Positions 1 to 11,247 of a stretch of 64,000 nt of DNA are shown piece by piece. A program made the position numbers and the translations under genes. The number at the start of each line of letters is the position of its first letter. The first letter of the stretch is position 1. This DNA is from Mesostigma viride (Eukaryota > Streptophyta > Mesostigmatophyceae > Mesostigmatales > Mesostigmataceae), in NCBI GenBank assembly GCA_009746045.1, contig RPFO01000076.1, positions 3,574,920-3,638,919 on the forward strand. Direction: 5' to 3'. Below the pieces are notes generated by a model, which ran no database searches, had not been told where the DNA came from, and saw nothing but the letters and a program-made list of their open reading frames with translations.

Positions 1-342
1 TGCTGAGAACCGAAAGTATCGCTCTGCTCCATTTGTGACAGTGTTAAATATTGGCAAGCTTGGCTGCTTGCAATCGACAGGAAATTTGTGACCCTGACAG
101 CCAGACGCGCAAGGGTTATCACTGCAGGTAGAACCCAAAATTTGTCGATAAGGAGTAATGGAAGGGCACGACCACCAGTCACTGACTATTCGCTTCACCG
201 GACACCTTTTTTAGCTTCCGGTTAAAATTCAGCAAGAGCAGCGGCGATTAGATACTAAAAATTGCGTTGTTGGTTCGTACCGTACCCAGACAAAAATGTC
301 AGTGACGCAATTGTACTAGGCGGAATGACGCCTGTGCCCGGG
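1..342. other. Unassigned sequence left of the first split-repeat element
   Basis: I see no open frame, RNA gene or repeat shared with the rest of the window. It forms the left flank of the element that starts at the AAT of position 343. Confidence 0.5.
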
Positions 343-2306
343 AATCGGGGTTCTTTGAACGGAGTTTCTTCTATACGTGAATGCGGGAACAAGAGGCCGC
401 TGGATGAGCGGCTTATAGGTCGCAGTGTTTACTCGTAGCTGTTTGGCTAGAGCTTTTGTGATTAGTAGATGCAATATAGTGCATGGTTGAAAAATGAATT
501 AAATAAAATGTGCGTTCCGCGCTTGGGTTGATTATACCCGGGCGGAACGGGGCGTGAGGTGCAGTGCCCCTGAAAAGAACAACCTACGCATTATTTAATA
601 CTAGCCGTGCAGATTCGGGATATTCTACCCCCGGTCTGTACGGTTAGCGTCTTACTAGCATCCACTAAACATAAGGGTTTAATGACGTCAGTTAGCTAGG
701 GATAAGGGAGGTTTTGCGACTAAAAGCCGCTCTGGCTGGTTTTGTCGGCCTCTTTCTTTGCTCGTTGTCGTTGCGGCGGCAGCCGCAGCTATGGGTGCTG
801 CGGAGCAAAATCCCAAAAGCACTGGTTGCACTGGCCACTTGGCCAGTGGTGAGACTTCCAGTTGTTAACCGGCCAGGCGTAGTTCCTCGCCCGGTTAACT
901 AAAAGAAAAGAAAAAGATTACCTCCGGTCCGCACCTTTTCCCCAGCTTGGGGTCTTTGGTGGGCCGGATGCCGTGACAGGTGCTCAACTGTCGCTTGGTC
1001 GGCCCAGTGCGCGAGCTGGTGCTCCGTACCTGGGGATGCTTGCACCCCGGGTTGGAGCCGGATGGCTGGCACTGGCGACCCGTGTCTCGGTCCGCGGCCT
1101 GCGGCTTTTTCTTCGGAAATTGCTGCTGGCCAGCAAACTTTGCAATTGCCTTCCGCCGAGGGGGGGTGGTTGGGGCTGGGGACGGCGATGGGAAAAGCGT
1201 CTAAGCTAGAAATTTTTTCCCCACGCATAGAAACCTCGGGGGGAATGCGGTCTTGGCTGAACGGACTCTCGTTCAGCCAGGTGCCTGGGGCTGTGGCCTC
1301 GGGCATCCGGGCTGGCGGGGCCTGGGCTAGGTCCACGTTTTTTCTCGAAGCACCCCGGGTCTATGGGGAGACGGCCATAGCGGTACCGACTCGGGGCCCC
1401 GAGAGGGGTCATGATAGGCTGGCCGTGCGCAATCGCAGTGCAAATGCGCTGGGCCTTTTTGGGCCTGGCCATGCATCCACAGCCGCCGGGCACACGCCTC
1501 CCGATGTGGGGGGGCTCCCGTTTTGCGGCAGGGCGGTCACTTGTGACAACGAGCAAGGTGGAGTGCGGCTTCAAGGGAAAGCCAGGGCGGGGGTGATTGG
1601 GCAACGTACTTCATGAAGGGCCTTGAACGGCGTGCCTCCGGGCATGTCAATTAGTGTCACATGTATGCTTCCACTTATTGTTTTAATGAAGATGCTGGTT
1701 TTTGTGGGAGCTACGTGGGACATGAATCGGGGTTCTTTGAACGGAGTTTCTTCTATACGTGAATGCGGGAACAAGAGGCCGCTGGATGAGCGGCTTATAG
1801 GTCGCAGTGTTTACTCGTAGCTGTTTGGCTAGAGCTTTTGTGATTAGTAGATGCAATATAGTGCATGGTTGAAAAATGAATTAAATAAAATGTGCGTTCC
1901 GCGCTTGGGTTGATTATACCCGGGCGGAACGGGGCGTGAGGTGCAGTGCCCCTGAAAAGAACAACCTACGCATTATTTAATACTAGCCGTGCAGATTCGG
2001 GATATTCTACCCCCGGTCTGTACGGTTAGCGTCTTACTAGCATCCACTAAACATAAGGGTTTAATGACGTCAGTTAGCTAGGGATAAGGGAGGTTTTGCG
2101 ACTAAAAGCCGCTCTGGCTGGTTTTGTCGGCCTCTTTCTTTGCTCCCCACCCACCCACCCTTGTCTTGGTTGCCTCTAGGGCAACGTACTTCATGAAGGG
2201 CCTTGAACGGCGTGCCTCCGGGCATGTCAATTAGTGTCACATGTATGCTTCCACTTATTGTTTTAATGAAGATGCTGGTTTTTGTGGGAGCTACGTGGGA
2301 CATGAA
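343..2306 (+). mobile_element. Non-autonomous split-direct-repeat element, family 1, left copy
   Basis: The order is A1 (343-763), internal region (764-1598), B1 (1599-1724), A2 (1725-2145), a C-rich linker with CCCACCCACCCACCC (about 2145-2178), and B2 (2179-2306). A1 and A2 are nearly identical 421-bp copies, and B1 and B2 are nearly identical copies of about 127 bp, so the direct repeats are split A1-inside-B1A2-B2. This is the layout of PAT-like DIRS elements (tyrosine-recombinase retrotransposons) and of Chlamydomonas TOC1. No recombinase or reverse transcriptase is encoded; the internal open frames look like chance frames. It is therefore probably moved in trans. B1 runs into A2 through GAATCGG, which looks like a circle junction. 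Calling it DIRS-related is inference from architecture alone. Confidence 0.72.
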
Positions 2307-2640
2307 ATGAGTATTTATTGCTCCAACCCTACAAAAAACTTGTTCCGGAGCTGTTCGAAGCGAAGAGCACTGCCAGGGATCGGACCCGAGCCAGATTTGA
2401 GTGCGGAACATGATGGCTGGCCGGCTACCTCACTCCGAACATCAATGTGGACCCGGGCTCGAATCCTGTCATTGCTATTCTCTTCGAACAGTTCCGGAAC
2501 AATTTTTTTGTGGGGGTTGAGCAATAAATTCTCGACACTTGCAGAAACAATTGTCGAATAGATTGTGCAAAAAATATCAAAATCCTTATCATTATTTAAA
2601 TATACACCATAAAACTATGTTGCAGTAAAAAATAACTGTT
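2307..2640. other. Spacer between the two inverted elements
   Basis: This 334-bp spacer is not part of the inverted arms. It has its own inverted repeat: about 2339-2367 (TTGTTCCGGAGCTGTTCGAA) pairs imperfectly with about 2480-2507 (TTCGAACAGTTCCGGAACAA). Between them lie tRNA T-arm-like strings such as GGGCTCGAATCC, but I could not fold a complete tRNA. Its non-palindromic sequence argues against the flanking inverted repeat being a simple hairpin-read artefact. Confidence 0.6.
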
Positions 2641-4604
2641 CATGTCCCACGTAGCTCCCACAAAAACCAGCATCTTCATTAAAACAATAAGTGGAAGCAT
2701 ACATGTGACACTAATTGACATGCCCGGAGGCACGCCGTTCAAGGCCCTTCATGAAGTACGTTGCCCTAGAGGCAACCAAGGCAAGGGTGGGTGGGTGGGG
2801 AGCAAAGAAAGAGGCCGACAAAACCAGCCAGAGCGGCTTTTAGTCGCAAAACCTCCCTTATCCCTAGCTAACTGACGTCATTAAACCCTTATGTTCAGTG
2901 ATGCTAGTAAGACGCTAACCGTACAGACCGGGGGTAGAATATCCCGAATCTGCACGGCTAGTATTAAATAATGCGTAGGTTGTTCTTTTCAGGGGCACTG
3001 CACCTCACGCCCCGTTCCGCCCGGGTATAATCAACCCAAGCGCGGAACGCACATTTTATTTAATTCATTTTTCAACCATGCACTATATTGCATCTACTAA
3101 TCACAAAAGCTCTAGCCAAACAGCTACGAGAAAACACTACGACCTATAAGCCGCTCATCCAGCGGCCTCTTGTTCCCGCATTCACGTATAGAAGAAACTC
3201 CGTTCAAAGAACCCCGATTCATGTCCCACGTAGCTCCCACAAAAACCAGCATCTTCATTAAAACAATAAGTGGAAGCATACATGTGACACTAATTGACAT
3301 GCCCGGAGGCACGCCGTTCAAGGCCCTTCATGAAGTACGTTGCCCAATCACCCCCGCCCTGGCTTTCCCTTGAAGCCGCACTCCACCTTGCTCGTTGTCA
3401 CAAGTGACCGCCCTGCCGCAAAACGGGAGCCCCCCCACATCGGGAGGCGTGTGCCCGGCGGCTGTGGATGCATGGCCAGGCCCAAAAAGGCCCAGCGCAT
3501 TTGCACTGCGATTGCGCACGGCCAGCCTATCATGACCCCTCTCGGGGCCCCGAGTCGGTACCGCTATGGCCGTCTCCCCATAGACCCGGGGTGCTTCGAG
3601 AAAAAACGTGGACCTAGGCCAGGCCCCGCCAGCCCGGATGCCCGAGGCCACAGCCCCAGGCACCTGGCTGAACGAGAGTCCGTTCAGCCAAGACCGCATT
3701 CCCCCCCGAGGTTTCTATGCGTGGGGAAAAAAAATTTCTAGCTTAGGCGCTTTTCCCATCGCCGTCCCCAGCCCCAACCACCCCCCCCTCGGCGGAAGGC
3801 AATTGCAAAGTTTGCTGGCCAGCAGCAATTTCCGAAGAAAAAGCCGCAGGCCGCGGACCGAGACACGGGTCGCCAGTGCCAGCCATCCGGCTCCAACCCG
3901 GGGTGCAAGCATCCCCAGGTACGGAGCACCAGCTCGCGCACTGGGCCGACCAAGCGACAGTTGAGCACCTGTCACGGCATCCGGCCCACCAAAGACCCCA
4001 AGCTGGGGAAAAGGTGCGGACCGGAGGTAATCATTTTCTTTTCTTTTAGTTAACCGGGCGAGGAACTACGCCTGGCCGGTTAACAACTGGAAGTCTCACC
4101 ACTGGCCAAGTGGCCGGTGCAACCAGTGCTTTTGGGATTTTGCTCCGCAGCACCCATAGCTGCGGCTGCCGCCGCAACGACAACGAGCAAAGAAAGAGGC
4201 CGACAAAACCAGCCAGAGCGGCTTTTAGTCGCAAAACCTCCCTTATCCCTAGCTAACTGACGTCATTAAACCCTTATGTTCAGTGATGCTAGTAAGACGC
4301 TAACCGTACAGACCGGGGGTAGAATATCCCGAATCTGCACGGCTAGTATTAAATAATGCGTAGGTTGTTCTTTTCAGGGGCACTGCACCTCACGCCCCGT
4401 TCCGCCCGGGTATAATCAACCCAAGCGCGGAACGCACATTTTATTTAATTCATTTTTCAACCATGCACTATATTGCATCTACTAATCACAATAGCTCTAG
4501 CCAAACAGCTACGAGAAAACACTACGACCTATAAGCCGCTCATCCAGCGGCCTCTTGTTCCCGCATTCACGTATAGAAGAAACTCCGTTCAAAGAACCCC
4601 GATT
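2641..4604 (-). mobile_element. Non-autonomous split-direct-repeat element, family 1, right (inverted) copy
   Basis: This is the reverse complement of the left copy, with the same length (1964 bp) and the same sub-blocks: B2 2641-2768, A2 2802-3222, B1 about 3223-3348, A1 4184-4604. The two copies differ at scattered places, for example the sequence next to the 'actagcatc' string in A1/A2, the length of a poly-C tract in the inner region, and one base in the linker (cttgtc versus cttgcc). They are thus separate copies and not one molecule read twice. Confidence 0.7.
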
Positions 4605-4789
4605 AATTGAAGGCCGCAAAAAATTATCAACTATCCTTAAACTTGACCACAGAAAGATCTCGAAAAATATAAACAATATATGCGGGCACCTTTTTACACC
4701 CTACTGAAGCCCCACTCTAAAGATATAATACGAGCCGAAACTAGGGCGTCGTCTACCCGCTGCGAGACCCCAATTTCTAGTTTAAGTCG
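4605..4789. other. Intergenic, nothing recognised
   Basis: A short AT-rich stretch between the right split-repeat copy and the 3' end of the minus-strand transposase-like gene. It probably contains that gene's 3' untranslated region; no clear poly(A) signal was found. Confidence 0.4.
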
Positions 4790-7700
4790 GTGCCGGCCCC
4801 TCCGGGGCTTCATCCTTGATCACCAGCGTAGTAAGCCACTTGTCGAGCTCCTTGCTCATCCTGATGTCGGCGCACATTCCGTCGCTGCGCACGCGTGCTT
4901 CTAGCCGGAGAGCCGGAGCGACGCAGAGTCTGATAGCAATTCACAAGCTCGGGCTGGCGTGACGGTGGCCAATCCTCAACGTTGAGCGTGAAATGCAGGG
5001 GGTCATGCTTATCCCGCTTCCAAATCCGAACGGGAAGAATGCCGTTCCCGGCGAGAAACAGCTCCTTCTCCCGTCCGTTCCGGCCCTCGAAGTTCCCACC
5101 TCTCGAAGTTCTCGTCTAACACGATCGGCCCGGCTTCGCTTACCACCTCAGCCAACCAGAACGGGTGGATGGGATCGTGATCCGTGTCCTTGTCCGATGG
5201 AACTGCCACATAGTCGTGGAGTCTCATCTGCCGGCCATTCGCCTCCCGCTTGTCCTTCAGCTGCTCCCCCCGCGTCACCATGCGAACCGGAGGGTTGGGC
5301 TGTCTCGGTGGCAGCAAACGGACAGTTTTCATCGAGCTTCCTGCATCATTGAACTCGATGAGAAACGACCACTCGCTTCGACATCCCTCAAACCTCCCAG
5401 CCAAACAGGGCGGACAGTAGCAGGAATAGCGCCTAATCATCAAAAGGCCAGGGTCGGACTTGTCCAGTCGCCACCAATGCGCCTTCTTGATGCCAGGCAC
5501 CTCCTCAACCTCCGCGCGTCGGCCGGACTCGACGTCCTGTCATCAAATAGTTAGGACAAAAGAATACCGTTCAAGTTAGCAAAATTGACCAAAAACCAAT
5601 AAAACAGGGTATAGCTGCAGAGAGAGACCCCTTACAAAAAAAAAATTAACGACAAGACATCAAGTGATCAAAATTCGACACAGGGTATAGCTGCAGAGAG
5701 ACCCCATTCGAATCATAATAACAACGTACGACAAGATATCAAGTGATCGAAATTCGACACAGGGTATAGCTGCAGAGAGACCCCATTCGAATCATAATAA
5801 CAACGTACGACAAGATATCAAGTGATCGAAATTCGACACAGGGTATAGCTGCAGAGAGACCCCTTCATACCGATAGAACAAGCGAAATTTCATACCTAAA
5901 AGAAAAGCAACCCATGGACAGTATATAGGGTCTCTCTGCAGAGATACCTTTATTGGGTTTGAATTTTTATAGAACAGCGGCAGTTGACGTCTTAAAACCT
6001 GAAATAACACAAAATTCCGTACCGGGGGTAAAAGGAAGAAGTGGCGAGTGACGTTCTCGGCCCGCGCGCGGGCCGACTCCCTGCTCGATGTCTTGCCGCC
6101 CTGCCAGTTCTGGTTCAAGTAGGCGACTAGCTGGTGGGTCTCAAGTATGTGCTGGTTTTCGGGAATCCTCTGCATTTCCCTCAAGACGCACTTGCACTTC
6201 GCTCCTTGACCATCCACCTCCCCCTTCCCATGCTGCTCCCCCATGTAGTGGAACTCAAAGGCCTGCAGGTCGGGATCCCCCATGAGCAGACCGTTAATCT
6301 GGTTAATCACGTACCTGGACTTAAACTGCACCGCGCAGTTGTCCGAGCACATGTACAGGTTTCGCACCTCTACCCCTACTTCTACCCGCAGGGTTTCCAG
6401 AATCTTGCGAAGAGCGTATACGAGTGCGCGCTCGCCCCGCTTGATACTGGAATCCCCCAGGAAAAAGAAGACGCGCTTTTCCAGCTCGCCGTTGAGCCGA
6501 TAACGCACGATCATGGGCATCAGGATGTGGCTGCGCTTGTGGAAGTACTGCGACTGCAGTTGGACGTAGCTGCTGTTCTCGTAGTTCTCGGCCCAGTCGC
6601 CGTGCACGAGCACGTCCCCCTCTCTCAGATTCTTCTCCCGATCCTTGATTGTATCCGCCTGCGACCAGGCCGTAAAGCAGTGCACGGTGAACTTGTCCCA
6701 CCTCTTAAGAATCTCGTCCCGCAGCTCAGCTGGGGTGGACCTCATTTGGACTTGCTCGGGCCGCTTCACCTTCTTCGCCGCCCTGCCATCGGTCTCGCCC
6801 TGTTTCGCAAAGGTCCGCAGACAGTTTCGATTTGCAATAAAATCGCATTTCGATCAGATAACTGCAACTCACAAAGGGTCTCGCTGCAGCTATAGGTCAC
6901 AAAAAAAAAAGTCAACAACATTTAACGGAGAAATAAAATCGAAACCTACTCACCCTCACCCCTCGGGTCACAGTCTGCTCCACCATCTCGAACTTGAACC
7001 AATTCAGAATCTCCGTGGAATTCTTGTCCCGATCACACTGCACCCAGTTATGGATGCCGCATGATTCCTCAGGACAGAACCCCTCCACACACGCCATCTT
7101 CAGTATGCGGTGAACCCTCTCCGTCCTCGGCACCCCATCTTCGTCCTCCACCAGCCTCTCAGAAATGTCGAGGTCTTCCAGGTCCCGTCCCCGCCATTCA
7201 TCTTCCCCCTCCCCTCTCTTCCATCCCCCCGCCCATTCCGCCCCCTTCACGCAGCCCGTTATCCCTGCCGTCAGTCTCGGCGGACACCGGGCAGTGAAAG
7301 TGCTTGATCCAGTCCGTCGAGTGAATGGCTTTCCACATTCCGCAAGTACCGTCCGGCTCTGTACTTGGAGCATCCCGCACACTCCGCGCCACACTTGCAG
7401 TTCTTGCCGTGGTTCGCATTGCAGTGCTTGGTCCACGCCCCCATGGCCGACTGCATGGTGACGTGCTTCTCACACGCGCACAGGTTCCTCTCCTTCCACT
7501 TGCCCTTGATGCAATCGGGCGCGTATTTGCAGAAGGTCGTGTAGCCCACGTGAATGCCCACGTCCTTATCATACTGGTCACTCCTTTTGTTCCAGTACGC
7601 ATGCTTTTCGAGAAAGTGATTGTACATGTCCTCCTTGGAGGTCATGTAATAGCGCGCTCCCTCAACGGCGACGAGCACCCCGCGATTGCCACGACCCTCC

Positions 7701-8874
7701 CTGCTGTAAGTGCGCTTGACATCCTTCATCTGGGAGGAGGCGCGCGACTCATCATCGTGCATCCACGCGTCCACTATCGCGTCAATCACGAATTGCGGCA
7801 AAGGGCGCCCCTTGCGAGCCTGCGCGTGTCTGAGGTAGTCCAACTTCTGCTGCCTTCGTATCGCGCGAATTCCGCGAATCTTCTTGGCGTCCATCCCCGT
7901 CAGGTTCTCCAACTCCGCGGCCGAAAACTCCTTCTCCAAGTCGTCACCACAGTAAAGCGTGGACATCAGCACCATCCTGACGTCTCTGTCTGCGTCGCTT
8001 TTGGTCAGACCATCAAAAAAGCCGTTAATCCGAGCCACCCAGAACCTGTTCAGTTCTGCCATCCGCTCCTGATTGTAAAGCTTTTTCGCCTCCTCATGAT
8101 ACAGCCCGTGACCTAGTTCAGCGGCCCTAGAGTTAAAGCCAGCAATCATCTGGTCGAAAGCCGGCCCCCGCCCCTCGGGTTTTGTCATCGCCTGAGCCGC
8201 TTCAAACGCCTGGTCAGCGAAATATTCCCCAATAACCCTCTTTTTTTTGTATTCTCCCGGCCGCTTGACTTCCTTGGCTTCAGGCTGCGCTGGATTCTGG
8301 TTCTCATCTCCGAAAACCCTTTTTGCGCCAGTTGACTGCTTCGTCCCGGTGTTCAACTTAATTGCACTGAATCCTGGACGACCGGACGCAAGGGCGAAAA
8401 CTCCCACCCGTTCGCGTGCTGCATGCCATCACGACCGGCATAACGAAATCCATGCAAATCGAGTATCGTTGGGAAAAGCGACAATTACAGACCAAGTTCG
8501 AAAGTGTATCATTTTTTACCACGATTGGGGTCTAGCTGCAGCTAGACCCTTAGAGGGGCTTTTTCCGTTAGACGAAAAGATTACCTGATGTGGTGAACTT
8601 AGCATACCCCAACCAAGATTGGGGTCTCGCTGCAGCTAGACCCTTCATTGCGGTGTGCGATTGATAAATCACAGACTTCTGATTCATTAATTTTATAGTA
8701 ACCATAAAGAGGGTCCAGCTGCAGCGAGACCCTTGAATTTAAGCTATTGCTTGTGGTTAGAAATGGTCTAGCTGCAGAGAGACCCCAATAAGGACGAAAA
8801 GATTTCAGGTTTTCCTTACCTTTGCGGCTCATTCTCTTATTAGTAGTTCTCCCAGGACACTCAGATACCTGCAT
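4790..8874 (-). CDS. DDE-type transposase-like gene, spliced, with Cys-rich C terminus
   Basis: Exons read on the minus strand: 8874 (or 8832)-8820, 8418-about 7300, about 7200-6954, 6799-6023, and 5536 to about 4790. The phases join cleanly at three of the four junctions: 8819-8419, 6953-6800 and 6022-5537. The exon 2/exon 3 junction near 7.25 kb is unresolved (intron or frameshift). Exon 2 ends with CKCGAECAGC. Exon 4 carries the RNase H-like core: VHGDWAENYE, MCSDNCAVQFKSR and QHGKGEVDGQGAK. The same series (D-x-SENY, SDxCxxQFK, HGKGxxDGxG) is known in a large uncharacterised transposase-like family of animals and protists. Exon 5 has the family's C-terminal cluster RRYSCYCPPCLAGRFEGC. A 16-bp tandem duplication (GAACTTCGAGAGGTGG) near 5.1 kb breaks the frame, so this copy may be dead. 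The exact stop (about 4792 or 4810) is uncertain. Confidence 0.72.
5537..6022 (-). repeat. Intron of the transposase-like gene built from 79-bp tandem units with palindromes
   Basis: Donor GTACGG (6022) and acceptor ACAG (5537) join the 'HFFLLPP' and 'DVESGRR' codons in phase 0. Inside are five palindromes: 5607-5629, 5683-5705, 5762-5784, 5841-5863 and 5928-5949. Three of them sit at an exact 79-bp spacing in tandem units that also contain TATCAAGTGATCGAAATTCG. The left half-site is mostly GGGTATAGCTGC and the right half is the complement of GGGTCTCTCTGC; the last copy swaps these. Confidence 0.8.
6876..6897. repeat. Palindromic element copy in intron 6800-6953
   Basis: Left half GGGTCTCGCTGC, right half the complement of a GACCTATAGCTGC-type half-site. 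It is the only copy in this 154-bp intron of the minus-strand transposase-like gene. Confidence 0.8.
8419..8819 (-). repeat. First intron of the transposase-like gene with four palindromes
   Basis: Donor AAAG|GTAAGG (8819) and acceptor GCATGCAG (8419) restore one frame. Palindromes lie at 8528-8549 (perfect, GGGTCTAGCTGC on both arms), 8622-8643 (GGGTCTCGCTGC plus complement of GGGTCTAGCTGC), 8711-8732 and 8765-8786. The arms are mixed and matched from a few half-site versions. Confidence 0.78.
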
Positions 8875-10030
8875 GGCGGGAATATCAAAAATAACACAGT
8901 GGCATTGATAAAATGGTTATCAGAAAATATATATTCATTGAGAATGATAGATTACGGAGGTGAGATAGGCATGCAACATAAGGAAAAACCCGAGAACTGG
9001 GAGAATAACCCTGAAGAAATTAATAGTAATCTGACACAGACATCCAAGGATCACGCCAGCGGCACAAGGTACAACTAACTATACATCACAAAACTACACG
9101 CAGCAACAGCGCTGCCGGCCCACCATGCAGGCCTGGAAGGAATCTAGACCGCATGGGTCGCGACAAAGTCGGCCCGGGTGCGGCGGAATAACACATCAGC
9201 CACGGTGCGAGTGAGGGCGAGTGACAGACGCTGCCGCCAATACGAGGACCACGTGCGGGCCGACCACGGGGCGGTCTGACCCTCGAGGTCGAGGCGGTCT
9301 TCACGGCGCTGGCAGCATGCACTCGTGGAAAAACTCCGCTGTCCTTACTAATATATTTTGCAAAAGATTTTATAATAGATTGTGAATAGCATGGATTAAT
9401 TTCCACATACTTAAATAATATGGTATGTTAAAGTATATAGAATCATTATTTAGGAAATCATGTACAAGAAAAAGTGGTATACATTGTTATTATTTTATAG
9501 TTCGGCAATCTATAATAGTAAGACATACCGGATGGCAGGTTTATCAGCGGCCTCCAGGGCTGTAGCGTCTCGCTGCAGCGTGACCGTTTGGTGCTATGAC
9601 TGATTTCAGTATATGTGCAGAAAAAAAATTTATCACCATGACCACACCAGGAATCGAACCCAGAACCTCATTGTACATTTCTGCATGGTAACGATGTCAA
9701 CCAAACATCCGAATGTTCCGCGGGGTAAATGGGCTGGAGGTCGTCTCTTTAATTTTATACCTGCGGCCACAAGCACGGGCGACGGCATATTATTGGATGT
9801 CGTCCAATCCCCTAGCTTGGTTCCAAAAAATGGGATCGAGCTTTTGCACCAGCGCCGCGCTTCCAGTTTTCAGTTCCGTGGGGAGGAACGAGGATGCCAC
9901 TTTTCCAATTTTTTCAATACCGTTCAGCCCTGTGACGCCGCGTCCGGTTTGCGAATTGCGACCGTCCCATTGCCCATCAAAAAAGAAGCGCAGCCGCAGA
10001 GAGACCCCATAGCTGAAAGAGGGAGAGCTG
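8875..10030. other. Intergenic region with two palindrome copies
   Basis: I found no supported gene. There is a degenerate palindrome at 9565-9585 (CGTCTCGCTGC / GCAGCGTGACC) and another at 9988-10008 (GCAGCCGCAGAGAGACCCC). On the minus strand near 9636-9710 a GGTTCTGGGTTCGATTCC string resembles a tRNA T arm. I could not complete the acceptor and anticodon stems, so no tRNA is called. Confidence 0.5.
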
Positions 10031-10031
10031 C

Positions 10032-10132
10032 CACCTGCATGACGATACCTGCATAACGATACCTGCATAACGATACCTGCATAACGATACCTGCATAACG
10101 ATACCTGCATAACGATACCCCTGCATAACGAA
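10032..10132. repeat. 14-bp tandem repeat
   Basis: About six to seven copies of ACGATACCTGCATA, the last with an extra CC. A single related copy (CCTGCATAACGATA) is at about 11570, next to the matching flank copy described separately. Confidence 0.85.
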
Positions 10133-10359
10133 AGGAAATCGGTCTTCCGCATAAAGAAAAAAGGTGAGCTTTTGCCGCATCGTGGATGGTAGGCTAACAA
10201 AATTTGTTCTATCAAAACGGCAACTAAACAGCGCATCCACGCCGACGACACAGTTAGCCAGCTGGGCGACGACTATGTCTTTGTTGCCATCGCAAGAAAC
10301 TCTTTATGTTGCAGCAAGAGTGATAAATCTGTCTGGCTTCGGCTTCTTGTCGTTGCTAG

Positions 10360-11247
10360 AGTTAGGTGAAATAGTGCCGGAACGTTTTTGCCGTTGGGGC
10401 AAATCGGGCCGGAACACTATTTTGCCCGGATTCACCACTTCCGAGCACCCAAGTGAATTCGGCCGAATTCACTTGGGTGCTCGGAAGTGGTGAATCCGGG
10501 CAAAATAGTGTTCCGGCCCGATTTGCCCCAACGGCAAAAACGTTCCGGCACTATTTCACCTAACTAAAACCTGGCCCCGTGGAGGGGGAGTCGAATAGAC
10601 CTGGAGACAACCGCCTGGGCTACTGCACGCAAATGATATTGCGCCGGAACTGTCTCTGGCAGGTTTCGAACCCCTGACCTCCAAGGTGCACAGGTCTTAG
10701 TTAGGTGAAATAGTGCCGGAACGTTTTTGCCGTTGGGGCAAATCGGGCCCGGCGGAACACTATTTTGCCCGGATTCACCACTTCCGAGCACCCAAGTTAA
10801 TTCGGCCGAATTAACTTGGGTGCTCGGAAGTGGTGAATCCGGGCAAAATAGTGTTCCGGCCCGATTTGCCCCAACGGCAAAAAGGTTCCGGCACTATTTA
10901 ACCTAACTAAGACCTGTGCACCTTGGAGGTCAGGGGTTCGAAACCTGCCAGAGACAGTTCCGGCGCAATATCATTTGCGTGCAGTAGCCCAGGCGGTTGT
11001 CTCCAGGTCTATTCGACTCCCCCTCCACGGGGCCAGGTTTTAGTTAGGTGAAATAGTGTCGGAACGTTTTTGCCGTTGGGGCAAATCGGGCCGGAACACT
11101 ATTTTGCCCGGATTCACCACTTCCGAGCACCCAAGTTAATTCGGCCGAATTAACTTGGGTGCTCGGAAGTGGTGAATCCGGGCAAAATAGTGTTCCGGCC
11201 CGATTTGCCCCAACGGCAAAAACGTTCCGGCACTATTTCACCTAACT
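10360..11247. repeat. 888-bp palindrome made of three 206-bp palindromes
   Basis: P1 (10360-10565), P2 (10699-10907, one 4-nt indel) and P3 (11042-11247) are copies of the same perfect or near-perfect palindrome. They begin AGTTAGGTGAAATAGTGCCG and are centred on GGCC. Spacer S1 (10566-10698) and spacer S2 (10908-11041) are reverse complements of each other. The whole block is thus symmetric about P2, and each P is symmetric in itself. The spacer has GGGGTTCGAAACC, a tRNA B-box-like string. It may be a foldback or MITE family that duplicated by inverted insertion. Confidence 0.88.

Noticed and set aside
343-2306. Ordinary LTR retrotransposon with LTRs at 343-763 and 1725-2145
   Set aside because: B blocks also occur twice and follow each A block, and the outer end is B rather than A. 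This is the split-repeat plan, with no TG...CA ends.
1062-3741. Open frames of 120-180 codons inside the family-1 elements
   Set aside because: GC-rich chance frames on both strands, mirrored in the inverted copy, with no protein motif.
343-4604. Assembly hairpin artefact
   Set aside because: The arms differ at several sites and the spacer is not palindromic. Long-read confirmation is still desirable.
9630-9710. tRNA gene on the minus strand
   Set aside because: Only the T-arm half is convincing; no matching 5' acceptor strand.
10566-11041. tRNA genes in the spacers of the nested palindrome
   Set aside because: A T-arm-like GGTTCGAAACC is present, but acceptor and anticodon stems could not be formed in either orientation.
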